Assembly (NCBI GenBank): GCA_009691805.1
Contig: SIAK01000002.1
Span: forward strand, 81,627 to 130,331
DNA: 48,705 nucleotides
Reading direction: 5' to 3'
Origin: Phycisphaerales bacterium
Lineage (GTDB): Bacteria > Planctomycetota > Phycisphaerae > Phycisphaerales > SM1A02
Shown here: one piece after another, positions 1-8,606 of the stretch
How the letters are laid out: every line of letters begins with the position of its first letter
Position numbering within the stretch: the stretch's first letter is position 1
The notes under the pieces: model-generated
Told to the model about the DNA's origin: nothing
Database searches by the model: none
Seen by the model: the letters and a program-made list of their open reading frames with translations, nothing else
Made by a program: the position numbers and the translations under genes

Positions 1-1764
1 AGGCGGAATGATCAATCCGAAGACGAGATTGCGATTGCCCGCAGGCAGGTAGTCCGCAGGTGGCATGAGCGCGAGCGTCCCTGCGATCGATGCCGCGGTC
101 ATCAGGAGCACGATCGACAGACTCACGAGTTTCCTTCGCGAAACGCGGAAAATCATGCGCGCGATGCTTGTGGCAAATCGCTCACCGATCCCCATGCGCA
201 CAGGCGCTGCAGCGGGATCTCGCGGCTTCGGCGTTCGAAGTAAGAATGCGCATGCGCACGGTGTGACCGTGATCGACACGATCATCGAGAGCAGATTCGA
301 AATCAAGATCGCGAGCGCGATATCACGGAACAACTGTCCAACTTCATCGCCGATGAGAAAGACCGGGATGAACACGACGCAAGTTGCGAGCGTCGAGCCG
401 AGAATCGCGCCGGAAACTTCTTGCGTCCCGACGAGTGCAGCGCGACGCGCGTCCTTTCCCATCTCCATATGTCGCGTCACGTTTTCAAGCACGACGATGG
501 AGTTATCAATGAGCGTGCCGACCGCGAACGCGAGCCCTGCGAGACTCACGACATTGATCGTGCGGCCCATCGCGAGCATCACGACCACGGTCGCGACGAC
601 GGCGAGCGGAACACTTGTGCCAACGATGACGATGCTGCGCCACGAACGCAAGAACACAACGAGCGTCAGCACGGCGAGCAATCCGCCTTGCCAGATATTG
701 TCGAGCACGAGATTGAGGGCATCGTCGATGTACACCGTTTGGTCGTAGACGAGTTCGGCGGTGAGTGGCTTCGTCAATCCGAGCGCGCGCGATTGCGCAT
801 CGAGCACTCCGCCCGACAGACGGAGATTCGCGAGCGCTTCATTCACGCCTTCCATCACTTCGATGACGTTGGTGCCGACTTCTTTCTGCACGTTGATCGC
901 GAGCACAGGAGTGCCTTGTGAACGCACGAAACTGCCTGCTTCCGCCCACGTTTCGACAACTTCCGCAACATCGCTCACCAAGATCGGACCTGTCAATCCC
1001 TGTGCGAGCGCGACACCCGCGACATCCTCCACAGATTCAAACTGTCCGACTGCGCGCAGCACGATCTCGCGCTTGCCTTCTCGTAACGATCCCGCAGGTA
1101 CGTTCTTGTTCGCGCTGCGCAACGCCTCGGCAAGTCGCGCCATCGTGATCCCGCGTGCGGCAAGCGCTGCGGGTTCGACGCGCACTTGCAGCACGCGCTC
1201 ACGTCCACCAAGCACGTTCACTTCCGCAACACCTTGCACGCGCTCGATCTGCGGCTTCACGCGATCGGTCACAAAATCTTGCAACTTGCGCACATCAAAC
1301 TCAGTGCCGTCAGGCGCGCGCGCGTCATTCGCGGAGACAACGATCCACGCGATGTAATCCTTGTTCTCAGGATCACTCGCTTCAACGACAGGCTCATCCA
1401 CGCCAAATGGATACTCGGGCACTTGTCGAAGTCGATCACTCACTTCGCGCATCGCGACGTCAGAATCCGTCCCCGGCGCAAACTCCAATCGCACACTCGC
1501 CGCGCCTTGCGATGCACTGCTCGTTGTCTGTCGCACACCCGCGACACCTTGCAGTTTCTCCTCCTGTTTCTCGACGATGGATTGCTCGACTTCTTCAGGA
1601 GAAGCGCCAGGCCACACCGTCGAGATGCTGATGATCGTGTCATCGACATCCGGCGTCAGTTGCACAGGCACTTGTCGCACGGCAATGATCGCCGTGAGCA
1701 ACACAAGCACCACACCGACGAGCACAGTCACAGGTTGACGAATCGATCCTTCGACAATTTTCAC
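1..1764 (-). CDS. RND efflux pump permease (AcrB-like), 3' part missing
   Basis: Inner-membrane proton-driven permease of a tripartite drug or solute efflux pump. The window holds the first 588 codons; RND permeases are usually over 1000 residues, so the C-terminal half lies beyond the left edge. The start is a GTG at 1764 that overlaps the stop of the adaptor gene (GTGA), so the two are translationally coupled. Visible in the translation are the first membrane helix (VTVLVGVVLVLLTAI), the porter-domain opening (VPVQLTPDVDDT, WPGASPEEVE) and the proton-relay helix near residue 415 (TLIDNSIVVLENV). That helix carries Asp-Asn where AcrB has Asp-Asp, a variant common in the wider family. Substrate cannot be told from sequence. 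Confidence 0.93.
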   Translation of the reverse strand, partial: MKIVEGSIRQPVTVLVGVVLVLLTAIIAVRQVPVQLTPDVDDTIISISTVWPGASPEEVEQSIVEKQEEKLQGVAGVRQTTSSASQGAASVRLEFAPGTDSDVAMREVSDRLRQVPEYPFGVDEPVVEASDPENKDYIAWIVVSANDARAPDGTEFDVRKLQDFVTDRVKPQIERVQGVAEVNVLGGRERVLQVRVEPAALAARGITMARLAEALRSANKNVPAGSLREGKREIVLRAVGQFESVEDVAGVALAQGLTGPILVSDVAEVVETWAEAGSFVRSQGTPVLAINVQKEVGTNVIEVMEGVNEALANLRLSGGVLDAQSRALGLTKPLTAELVYDQTVYIDDALNLVLDNIWQGGLLAVLTLVVFLRSWRSIVIVGTSVPLAVVATVVVMLAMGRTINVVSLAGLAFAVGTLIDNSIVVLENVTRHMEMGKDARRAALVGTQEVSGAILGSTLATCVVFIPVFLIGDEVGQLFRDIALAILISNLLSMIVSITVTPCACAFLLRTPKPRDPAAAPVRMGIGERFATSIARMIFRVSRRKLVSLSIVLLMTAASIAGTLALMPPADYLPAGNRNLVFGLIIPP

Positions 1765-2972
1765 TTGGAATCACCTGTCGCGGGAGTGATTGTCGCAGCG
1801 ACAATCGGCGCGACGCGCGACATCGGGGTCAATCGTTCATTGCCCTCGACGATGATGCTGCTTCCTGCCGTCAATCCAACCGCTTCAATCGCAACCTCAT
1901 CACCCATAGGGAAATCAATGCGAATCTGCAGTGGAACCGCGATTCCATCGCGCACGACGTACACGAAAGGTCCTGCGTCACCATGCACGATTGAGTCACG
2001 CGAGATGACGAGTCGCGGCGCACTTGCACCCGTCGGAATGAATCCGGTGAGTGCGAATCCTGCGGCGAGTTTCGCGCCCGAGGACTCCACATCGAGTATC
2101 GCGGAGAAACTGCGCGACCGCGGATCGATCGCAGGCACGACGCGCAACGAGCGCACGACGATCGAGTGATCAAGCGCATCGCGAATCTGGATCGCGCCAA
2201 GCATCGATGCACTCGCTTCTGACGTGTGCTGCAACAATTCCACTTGCACAAGCGCCTGCTCGAATAATTCCTGCGGCACTTCAAACCACGCTTCGAGTTT
2301 GTCCGTCGCTTGCAAATCGACAACAGCCGCGCCTTCCGCGAGCCACGCACCTGCATCGACATGCTTCTTCGTCACAACGCCCGTGAAGGGCGCGCGCACC
2401 ACATGGTCACGCAATCGTTCTTCGAGCAGTGCACCCGATGCGTTCAGGATTTCGAGATTCGCCTGCGCGAGTGCAATCTTTGCCTGCGCAATCGAGACTT
2501 CGCTCTCTGCATCCGCGACTTCGCGAGCGTTCGTTCCTCCCGCGGCCTCTGCGAGTCTGAGCAGCTGAAGATCACGGTGGGCGCGCGCGCAGATCGCCTG
2601 CTGTTCCACCAACGCTGCTTGCATGGCGGCGCGATTGGACGCATGCAAGAGCAACTCCAGATCCATGCGCGTTGCATCGAGCCTCGCAATGGCATCACCT
2701 TGCGTGATGATGTCGCCTTCGCGTGCAAGCATTTCTCGCACGATGCCTGGCTCCTCCACGGCAAGTGTCGAACGCTGCGACGCGCGAAGTTCGCCAAAGA
2801 CTCGCTTTCGCGGAGCAAGCATCGTTTCACGCACAACCTCCACTCGCACTGGAGTCGGCGGAGGCGCGTGGCGTGCTCCATCCTGCGCGTCACTCGGGAG
2901 CGCGGCAATCGCGACGGTGAAAAGCGCAATCACGCAGGGGCGATACATCGACGAATCAACTGAAGAGAGCAT
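1761..2972 (-). CDS. Periplasmic adaptor (membrane fusion protein) of the RND pump
   Basis: Membrane fusion protein joining the RND permease to an outer-membrane channel. After a signal peptide (MYRPCVIALFTVAIAALP), it shows the usual order: barrel/lipoyl half-motif (AVEEPGIVREMLAREGDII), a long alpha-helical hairpin rich in Ala, Glu and Gln at roughly residues 100-190, the second lipoyl half (VVRAPFTGVVTKKHVDAGAWL) and beta-barrel domains. I place the start at ATG 2972 (MLSSVDSSMYRP, 403 residues); a longer reading to 3038 would extend the signal sequence into the divergent promoter region shared with ychF. A TACTAT box ends about 8 bases before this ATG, so the transcript may have almost no leader. 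First gene of the pump operon, coupled to the permease. Confidence 0.9.
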   Translation of the reverse strand: MLSSVDSSMYRPCVIALFTVAIAALPSDAQDGARHAPPPTPVRVEVVRETMLAPRKRVFGELRASQRSTLAVEEPGIVREMLAREGDIITQGDAIARLDATRMDLELLLHASNRAAMQAALVEQQAICARAHRDLQLLRLAEAAGGTNAREVADAESEVSIAQAKIALAQANLEILNASGALLEERLRDHVVRAPFTGVVTKKHVDAGAWLAEGAAVVDLQATDKLEAWFEVPQELFEQALVQVELLQHTSEASASMLGAIQIRDALDHSIVVRSLRVVPAIDPRSRSFSAILDVESSGAKLAAGFALTGFIPTGASAPRLVISRDSIVHGDAGPFVYVVRDGIAVPLQIRIDFPMGDEVAIEAVGLTAGSSIIVEGNERLTPMSRVAPIVAATITPATGDSK

Positions 2973-3008
2973 GGCTCGAATAGTACGGCTTTGGCGGGAG
3001 TTCTCGAC

Positions 3009-3022
3009 TACCATCTCCGCCC
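3009..3022 (+). promoter_or_regulatory. Candidate promoter of ychF: TACCAT box with GC-rich discriminator
   Basis: A TACCAT hexamer (3009-3014) is followed directly by CTCCGCCC. The same arrangement, TAnnnT directly followed by CTCCGCCC, occurs upstream of folE (25866) and in front of the structured segment before tRNA-Gln (7112). It is positioned to give a leader of about 35 bases carrying the AAAGAGG ribosome binding site of ychF. No convincing -35 box is visible. Confidence 0.45.
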
Positions 3023-3055
3023 TCGCTGGCTTGACCAACGAGAAAGAGGAACCCC

Positions 3056-4144
3056 ATGGAAGCAGGCATCGTTGGACTCCCGAATGTTGGCAAGAGCACC
3101 CTCTTCAACGCGTTGACCGCGGCGGGGATCGAGGCTTCGAATTATCCGTTCTGCACAATTGAGCCCAACGTCGGCGTTGTGATGGTGCCTGATGATCGAC
3201 TCGACCGGATTCAAGCGCACATCAAGACGAAGAAGGTCATCCCCGCGGCGGTGCGACTCGTCGATATCGCAGGCATTGTTAAGGGTGCTTCTGCGGGGGA
3301 AGGGCTCGGCAACAAATTCCTCTCGCACATTCGCGAAGTCGATGCGATCTTGCATGTTGTGCGCTGTTTCGTCGACACAGATGTCACGCACGTCGAAGGC
3401 TCGGTCGATCCCATCCGCGACATGGGCATCATTGAAACGGAACTCTTGCTCGCAGACTTGCAAGTCATTGAAGGAACGATCGAGAAGTCAAGGCGCGCTG
3501 CGCGCAGTGGCGACAAGGAATCGATCGCGCGACTTGCCATTCTTGAACGTTGCGCCGCCGTTGTGTTGAAGGGCGAGCCGATTCGATCGCTCAGCTTCGA
3601 ACCGGATGACGCGAAACTTGTGCTGTCGATGGGCATGATGACTTCGAAGCCCACGCTCTACGTCGCCAACATCGACGAAGCGCAAGTCGGCAATGAAGGT
3701 CCGCTCGTCGAGCGCGTGCGCGCGCATGCGAAAGAAACAGGCGGCCAGGTCGTGGTTGTCTGCGCGAAAATTGAATCCGAGCTTTCGGAGATGGCGCCGG
3801 CAGATCGCAAGGAAATGCTCGAGAGCCTCGGCATGAAAGAGCCAGCGCTCGACGCGGTCGTGCGTGCGTCCTATCAATTGCTCGGTCTGCAGAGTTACTT
3901 CACCGCAGGCGAAAAGGAAGTGCGCGCGTGGACGATTCATCGCGGATTCACCGCGCCGCAAGCCGCTGGCGTCATTCACACTGACTTTGAGCGTGGGTTC
4001 ATTCGCGCAGAAATTTTCACGCTCGCCGATCTCGAAAAGCACGGCACAGAAAAGTCCGTGCGCGAAGCAGGCAAACTCCGCAGCGAAGGCAAGTCCTACG
4101 TCATGCAAGACGGCGACATCACGCACTTCCTCTTCAATGTTTGA
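3056..4144 (+). CDS. ychF: Ribosome-binding ATPase YchF (Obg family)
   Basis: Universally conserved cytoplasmic P-loop protein of the TRAFAC class that binds ribosomes and, unlike its Obg relatives, prefers ATP. Its 362 residues match the usual length of about 363. The N-terminus gives the G1 loop ([14 protein letters not shown]), followed by the FCTIEPN switch I region and the G3 motif [10 protein letters not shown]; the coiled-coil insert lies near residues 125-170. The C-terminal TGS domain ends with [10 protein letters not shown], the expected YchF ending. The ribosome binding site AAAGAGG lies eight to nine bases before the ATG. Convergent with the PEP-CTERM gene 30 bases downstream. Confidence 0.97.
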   Translation: MEAGIVGLPNVGKSTLFNALTAAGIEASNYPFCTIEPNVGVVMVPDDRLDRIQAHIKTKKVIPAAVRLVDIAGIVKGASAGEGLGNKFLSHIREVDAILHVVRCFVDTDVTHVEGSVDPIRDMGIIETELLLADLQVIEGTIEKSRRAARSGDKESIARLAILERCAAVVLKGEPIRSLSFEPDDAKLVLSMGMMTSKPTLYVANIDEAQVGNEGPLVERVRAHAKETGGQVVVVCAKIESELSEMAPADRKEMLESLGMKEPALDAVVRASYQLLGLQSYFTAGEKEVRAWTIHRGFTAPQAAGVIHTDFERGFIRAEIFTLADLEKHGTEKSVREAGKLRSEGKSYVMQDGDITHFLFNV

Positions 4145-4174
4145 GCGGCGTGGAGTTGAGCGCTCGCGTGGAAT

Positions 4175-4783
4175 TCACGCTCGGCGACGGCGAGCGGCAA
4201 AGCCCGCGAGCGCAAAGAGTCCGAGAGCACCTGGTGCTGGCACAACACCGAAGATTATGCTATCGACGGTGGCGAAGAGGTTCGTTGAGATTGGCAACGA
4301 CAGCGAGATCGACGAGATCGCGGCCGTCGTGGACACGAAGCCGACGAACGACTGATCAAAAGTTGTCAGATTGACATATGAAGTTCCGTCATCAAGCTCC
4401 ACAACCACGATCGCGGGCATCGGCGTGAAGTCGGAGTCGGCCGCGAAGAAGTTTCCACCCACCGCTCGAATGTTGAGACCTGGCGCGTTGAAGTTGAAGG
4501 TCAACATCTGCCCAGCCATATTGGTGGAGAAGAAGCCGTTGTCGACAAAGAGATCGCCCGTGGCAACTGCGGTCCAATGGACTGGCCCGGTTGACGATGA
4601 GTAACCGCTGGCGAAAAACCCTGTTGGGATCGAATCAAAGGTCTCAACGTAACTCGTGCACCCTGTCGAATTCATGAGCGCGTTAAAGATCGCGTTGTTC
4701 GGGGTGACATACAGCGCAGCCGAAGCCGTCGTGGTCAGGAAAGAAAGAGCGACAAAAGTTGAGGGGAGAATACGAGAGCACAT
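4175..4783 (-). CDS. Secreted PEP-CTERM sorting-domain protein
   Basis: Exported protein of unknown function, 202 residues. The start at 4783 is chosen because an AAAGGG ribosome binding site lies seven bases upstream and a clean signal peptide follows (MCSRILPSTFVALSFLTTTASA); an in-frame extension to 4867 has no such support. The mature part is rich in Thr, Ser, Asn and Phe, with beta-sandwich-like spacing. The C-terminus carries the planctomycete form of the PEP-CTERM signal: VPAPG, a hydrophobic stretch, then ARRRRA, which in known systems is processed by an exosortase after translocation. No exosortase gene is in this window. The body resembles no family I can name. Confidence 0.85.
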   Translation of the reverse strand: MCSRILPSTFVALSFLTTTASAALYVTPNNAIFNALMNSTGCTSYVETFDSIPTGFFASGYSSSTGPVHWTAVATGDLFVDNGFFSTNMAGQMLTFNFNAPGLNIRAVGGNFFAADSDFTPMPAIVVVELDDGTSYVNLTTFDQSFVGFVSTTAAISSISLSLPISTNLFATVDSIIFGVVPAPGALGLFALAGFAARRRRA

Positions 4784-5021
4784 AAGAAACCCTTTGCGGA
4801 TGAATTCGCAAACAGTTACTTCCCTGGAAGTAGCTCCCTTGGTGATGTCCCCGGACTCCACGGACAATGTGGTGCAGAATTACGCGTCTCCAAACCAATG
4901 CGAAGCAATCTCAACAAATTGCACGCGTGTGCGCAGTTTGCATTTGCTTTCGCACGGAACCGTATGTGGTTTCCGAAATTGCGTGCGCGAAATATGTAGA
5001 AATGCGAAACGCGTTTGGACT

Positions 5022-5645
5022 TCACAGCCACGCATGCGGTCGCGCAACAGCGGCAGTCAATCGTTTGATGTAGTCGGTGAACGGAATCTCAATCCCGCCA
5101 AATTGCTGCATGTGATCATTCGCCTCTTGGCTGTCGAGCAGTGAGAATCCGCGCACGCGAAGTGTTCGCACGAGTTCGAGCAGGCAGAGCTTCGAGCTAT
5201 TCGATCCGCCCAATTCACGACGGCTAAACATGCTCTCTCCAAAGAATGCTTCACCGATACTCACTCCGTAGAGACCGCCGACAAGCACGCCGTTGTTAAA
5301 CGCTTCCACGGAGTGCGCAAATCCTTTCGCGTGCAATTCCTCAAACGCACGAATCATGCGCGGAGAAATCCAATTCGGATTCTCCTCACTGCGATCTTGC
5401 GCACACGCACGAATGACACGATCAAACGCCGAGTCGAATCGAATTTCAAACGGCACTTGCTTGGCGATGCGCACCAGTGATTTCGGCACTTTGAGCGCGT
5501 CAATCGGCAGCACGAAGCGCGGCGTCGATGTGATCCAGTGAATCACGTCCGTCCCTGGCTGCGCCATCGGAAACACTCCCGTGCGGTAGGCAGCGAGGAT
5601 TGACTCCGTATCAAATCGATGTGCAACGGCGAGAACGTGAAACAC
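5022..5645 (-). CDS. aat: Leucyl/phenylalanyl-tRNA--protein transferase
   Basis: Adds Leu or Phe from aminoacyl-tRNA to proteins with N-terminal Arg or Lys, marking them for ClpS/ClpAP degradation (N-end rule). Family signatures run in order: YRTGVFPMA, the substrate-pocket segment (NWISPRMIRAFEELHAKGFA), then GGLYGVSIGEAFFGESMFSR, the Ser-Ser-Lys segment, and LLDSQ. I take the start as GTG 5645 (207 residues, typical for the family), 11 bases after the stop of the upstream aldehyde dehydrogenase gene; the longer reading to 5783 runs far into that gene and adds unrelated Arg-rich sequence. Probably co-transcribed with it. Clp protease partners are not in the window. Confidence 0.93.
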   Translation of the reverse strand: MFHVLAVAHRFDTESILAAYRTGVFPMAQPGTDVIHWITSTPRFVLPIDALKVPKSLVRIAKQVPFEIRFDSAFDRVIRACAQDRSEENPNWISPRMIRAFEELHAKGFAHSVEAFNNGVLVGGLYGVSIGEAFFGESMFSRRELGGSNSSKLCLLELVRTLRVRGFSLLDSQEANDHMQQFGGIEIPFTDYIKRLTAAVARPHAWL

Positions 5646-5656
5646 GATCGCGAAGC

Positions 5657-7024
5657 CTAACTCTTCTTCTTGCGTGAGAGCACGCGCATCTGCGCGAATT
5701 GCCGATGTCCTTCGACACCAGAGTGAAATCCAACGCCCGATTGCTTCGCGCCAATCCACGGACAGCCTTCGGCGCCGCTGCACCCTTGATTCACGCCGAC
5801 CATGCCCGCGGTGAGCCGCGCAGCAACATGCGTCGCGCGCACTTCATCTGCGCCAAACACCGCAGCACCAAGGCCAAATGGCGTGTCATTGGCAAGCATC
5901 ACCGCTTGATCAATGCCGTCAAACTCCATGATGCACGCGACTGGACCGAAGGTTTCTTCGCGCATGATTTCCATCGTGTGATCGACGCCCGCAAGCACCG
6001 TTGGTTCCACGAAGTTGCCTTCTTGCTTACGCGCGCCAAACAGCAACCGCGCGCCGTCTTTGAGCGCTTTCTGAATGTGTTGATCGACGAGTGCCTTCTG
6101 TCGAGCGCTCGACATCGGACCAATCTTTGTCGTCGCATCCGCAGGGTCGCCCAACTTCAACAACGCCGCGCGTTCCACCACCGCACTCTCGAACGCGCTC
6201 GCGATCTTGCGATCAACATAGATGCGCTCGGTCGAGACACAGACCTGCCCGGCGTTGCGAAAACTATTGCGCGAGGCGAAATCCGCAGCGAGCGCGATAT
6301 CTGCGTCATCGAGTACGACAAGCGGATCCTTGCCGCCGAGTTCAAGAATCACGCGCGCGAGTCGCTTGCCCGCGACGGCACCGATGTGTGCGCCTGTGTT
6401 GCGACTTCCTGTGAAGACGATGAGATCCACGCTTGACGCGACAAGCGCCTTGCCCTGTTCGCCATCACCAACAACAGTGATCAGCACATCCGTCGGGAGA
6501 AACTCGTTGAGAATCGCGTAGTACGCATCGGCGACCATCGGTGTGATTTCACTTGCCTTTGCGACGACTGCATTGCCTGCGATGAGCGCGGGGAGAACCG
6601 ACTGCTGCAATATGAGCATCGGAAAATTCCACGGGGTGATCGCCGCGACAACACCGAATGGCTCAAAGTGAATCGTCGAAGCGGTGCGTTCATCTTCGCG
6701 AGCGAAAGAAGTGAGCGCAGCGGCGATGTTGTCCGCCTCCGAGGCGAAGGAGTCCGCGCAGTAGTTCGCTTCGCCCACTGCTTCAAGCAGCGGCTTGCCC
6801 ATTTCCTGGCTTGCAATCGCGCCCAACCGACTCGCTTCTTCCTTCAATCGCGCCGCAGCCGCTTTCAAACACGACACCCGCTCGCTCATCGGCACCGATT
6901 TCCAAAGCTCGCCCGCGACCCGCGCCCGCGCCACGAGGGCAGGAATCGCATCGAGCGAAGTCATGGGAAGCGAGCCAACCGTCGCGTGGGAGAATGGATT
7001 GATGGAAATCAGGCAGCTGCTCAT
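5657..7024 (-). CDS. NAD(P)-dependent aldehyde dehydrogenase
   Basis: ALDH-superfamily enzyme that oxidises an aldehyde to its acid; 455 residues is normal for the succinate-semialdehyde dehydrogenase-like branch. Visible are the Rossmann-domain motif TPWNFPMLI, the nucleotide-binding FTGSRNTGAHIG, the general base Glu in ELGGKD (about residue 226), the nucleophilic Cys in NAGQVCVS (about residue 260) and EETFGPV. The N-terminus (LISINPFSHATVGSLP) fits the family and supports the 5' ATG at 7024. The substrate is uncertain; succinate semialdehyde or a related small aldehyde is likely by similarity. It is followed within 11 bases by aat. Confidence 0.88.
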   Translation of the reverse strand: MSSCLISINPFSHATVGSLPMTSLDAIPALVARARVAGELWKSVPMSERVSCLKAAAARLKEEASRLGAIASQEMGKPLLEAVGEANYCADSFASEADNIAAALTSFAREDERTASTIHFEPFGVVAAITPWNFPMLILQQSVLPALIAGNAVVAKASEITPMVADAYYAILNEFLPTDVLITVVGDGEQGKALVASSVDLIVFTGSRNTGAHIGAVAGKRLARVILELGGKDPLVVLDDADIALAADFASRNSFRNAGQVCVSTERIYVDRKIASAFESAVVERAALLKLGDPADATTKIGPMSSARQKALVDQHIQKALKDGARLLFGARKQEGNFVEPTVLAGVDHTMEIMREETFGPVACIMEFDGIDQAVMLANDTPFGLGAAVFGADEVRATHVAARLTAGMVGVNQGCSGAEGCPWIGAKQSGVGFHSGVEGHRQFAQMRVLSRKKKS

Positions 7025-7089
7025 GTCTCTAAAGATATGCGTTCTTCCTCAAATGGGCGCTTTTCATTCGCTAGATTGCACCACCCCCT

Positions 7090-7126
7090 TTGAAGAACGC
7101 GTCGACTCTGCTAGACTCTCCGCCCC
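7090..7126 (+). promoter_or_regulatory. Sigma70-type promoter before the structured segment and tRNA-Gln
   Basis: TTGAAG (7090-7095), a 16-base spacer and TAGACT (7112-7117) with an upstream TGC, an extended -10. The discriminator is CTCCGCCCC. G+C-rich discriminators of this sort are a known feature of stringently controlled rRNA and tRNA promoters. No coding frame follows until glmU at 7707, so the transcript is probably an RNA gene and/or tRNA-Gln. Confidence 0.55.
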
Positions 7127-7385
7127 TTCACCAAGGGCCGTCGACGACTTGCAGTTTGCAAGGAGTCGCATGGGGCGCCATTGCGGCCAGCAGGCGCGCC
7201 AGCCTTGAAGGGTTTTGTGGCCGCGGAGAGCGATTCCGATGGAAGGAATCACGCCGCGGGCTCCCACTGAGGATGTTCCTCAGTGGGCCGTGTTTGGGAT
7301 ACGCGTGATTCTCCGTCGCGTCCGCAGGATCGTCCTGCGTGCGAAACGGATACCTCGGAACACCTCTCGGAGAGCAATCTAGAAA
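7127..7385 (+). other. Gene-free structured segment, candidate non-coding RNA
   Basis: Between the aldehyde dehydrogenase and tRNA-Gln there are about 475 bases without a credible gene. Downstream of the promoter at 7090 lie several clean hairpins: GACTTGCA around a short loop near 7150, GATTCC/GGAATC near 7230, an 11-bp stem (CCCACTGAGGA/TCCTCAGTGGG) near 7265, and CGCAGGA/TCCTGCG near 7330. CTCTCCG near 7117 is complementary to CGGAGAG near 7370 and could close the whole element. I compared it by eye with RNase P RNA, tmRNA, SRP RNA, 6S RNA and common riboswitches and found none of their hallmark sequences. Identity unknown; it may be an RNA gene or a structured leader of the tRNA transcript. 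Confidence 0.4.
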
Positions 7386-7418
7386 GCTAACGTCCCCCGC
7401 AAACTGCTCGACGCGCAT

Positions 7419-7457
7419 GTCTCTGAATCATGCCTCTGAATCATGTATCCGAATCAT
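7419..7457. repeat. Three tandem copies of a 13-base unit
   Basis: GTCTCTGAATCAT, GCCTCTGAATCAT and GTATCCGAATCAT follow one another without a gap, 43 bases before tRNA-Gln. The period is 13 bases and the GAATCAT core is invariant. Function unknown; a protein-binding array or a replication-slippage product are both possible. Confidence 0.8.
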
Positions 7458-7500
7458 GCATCAGAAGACTGAGCGACGAACATCTTTCAACTCAATTCAT

Positions 7501-7571
7501 TGGCCCGTAGTGTAACGGTAGCACACGAGTTTTTGGTACTTAGAGTCATGGTTCGAATCCATGCGGGCCAA
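7501..7571 (+). tRNA. tRNA-Gln (anticodon TTG)
   Basis: Folds as a tRNA: acceptor TGGCCCG/CGGGCCA, D-arm with AACGGTA loop, anticodon loop TTTTGGT giving TTG, and a T-arm CATGG-TTCGAAT-CCATG. CCA is not encoded. The outermost pair of the anticodon stem (C27-A43) is a mismatch. Reads CAA directly and CAG by wobble. Transcribed in the same direction as glmU, 136 bases upstream of it. Confidence 0.95.
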
Positions 7572-7706
7572 TTGAGTGAATGAAAGAAGTTCCGCGCAAC
7601 GCGCGTCTGAACTTTCCCCGCGGCAAAATTTTACTGTCTCACTTTCCTCTGTTGTCTCGCTTGCGTTGTTGCATCGCTGGCAACCTCAAGTCTATGGAAC
7701 TGCACT

Positions 7707-8606
7707 GTGTCTGATTGCACCTCTTCAAACTCTGCCTGCGCGACAACGACTTCCACTCGTCCGCTCATCGCGATCATTCTCGCAGCAGGCAAAGGCACAC
7801 GCATGGAAAGTGATCTGCCGAAGGTCATGCATCCTGTTGCAGATCGACCGATGGTGCGATGGGTTGTTGACGCGGCACGCGCGATTGGATGCACGCGCAT
7901 TGTGCTCGTCGTGGGTTATGGCGCGCCTTTGATTGAAGCGGAATTCGCGCAAGATCCAGATGTTGAATTCGCCGTACAAGCAGAGCAATTAGGCACTGGG
8001 CACGCAGTCTCGATGACAAAGGCGCTGCTCGAGAACTCTGCTGCGGGTGCTGATTTCTTCGTGCTTTGCGGGGATGGACCATTGCTGCGCAGCGACACTT
8101 TGCGAACTCTGCTCGATGCGCATCACCGTCACGCGGCAGCGGCGACGCTTGCGACAAGCGTGATCGATGCGCCCACCGGATATGGACGCATCGTGCGCGA
8201 TGCAGCGGGCGCATTCACTCGCATCGTCGAACAGAAAGATGCGAGTGAGAGCGAACGCGCCATTCGCGAAATCAATCCCAGTTACTACTGCGTCCGCGGC
8301 GAAGTGCTGTTCTCGACGCTCGCGCAGATCAGCAATAGCAATCGCAGCGGCGAGTACTACTTCACCGATCTCTTCGGCATTCTCGCGAGTGCAGGCAAGA
8401 GTGTGCACGCGGTTGCTGCGGTGCCTGCGACGGATGTTCTCTCGATCAACGATCCGACGCAACTTGCAACGGTGGACGCAATCCTGCGCGCCCGCGTTGT
8501 GAGTTCCGCTGCATCCGCAGTTTCAGTTTCAACTTCAACTTCAACTTCAACTTCAACTTCAACTTCAACTTCAACTCCACACTCGACCTTGGGAGTCTCC
8601 TCATGA
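7707..8606 (+). CDS. GlmU-type N-acetylglucosamine-1-phosphate uridylyltransferase, single domain
   Basis: Nucleotidyltransferase domain of the GlmU family, making UDP-GlcNAc from UTP and GlcNAc-1-phosphate for cell envelope synthesis. Diagnostic motifs: LAAGKGTRMESDLPKVMHPV (nucleotide loop and the conserved Lys), QLGTGHAVSM, CGDGPLL, TGYGRIVRD and EIN. The protein is 299 residues and ends after this domain; the left-handed beta-helix acetyltransferase of bifunctional GlmU is absent, so glucosamine-1-phosphate acetylation must come from elsewhere. The start is GTG 7707; an upstream ATG (7694) is out of frame. The tail is a Ser-Thr run encoded by a hexanucleotide repeat. Its stop overlaps the prs ATG by four bases, implying coupling between UDP-sugar and PRPP genes. 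Confidence 0.85.
   Translation: MSDCTSSNSACATTTSTRPLIAIILAAGKGTRMESDLPKVMHPVADRPMVRWVVDAARAIGCTRIVLVVGYGAPLIEAEFAQDPDVEFAVQAEQLGTGHAVSMTKALLENSAAGADFFVLCGDGPLLRSDTLRTLLDAHHRHAAAATLATSVIDAPTGYGRIVRDAAGAFTRIVEQKDASESERAIREINPSYYCVRGEVLFSTLAQISNSNRSGEYYFTDLFGILASAGKSVHAVAAVPATDVLSINDPTQLATVDAILRARVVSSAASAVSVSTSTSTSTSTSTSTSTPHSTLGVSS
8528..8575. repeat. Hexanucleotide tandem repeat, 8 units of TTCAAC
   Basis: Eight perfect TTCAAC units lie inside the 3' end of the uridylyltransferase gene and encode alternating Ser-Thr. Unit length is a multiple of three, so copy-number change would lengthen or shorten the tail without shifting frame. Confidence 0.95.

Noticed and set aside
1186..2169. Rightward open frame opposite the RND genes
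   Set aside because: Shadow of permease and adaptor, which have clear family motifs on the minus strand.
5646..5783. N-terminal extension of Aat
   Set aside because: Lies inside the end of the aldehyde dehydrogenase gene and gives Arg-rich residues absent from the family.
7127..7385. RNase P RNA, tmRNA, SRP RNA or 6S RNA
   Set aside because: No GAGGAAAGTCC-type core, no tRNA-like ends or tag frame, no GGAA tetraloop domain, and no convincing 6S bubble could be seen, so the segment is left unnamed.
8528..8575. CRISPR-like array
   Set aside because: It is a simple hexamer repeat in a coding region with no spacers; no CRISPR or cas gene is seen in the window.
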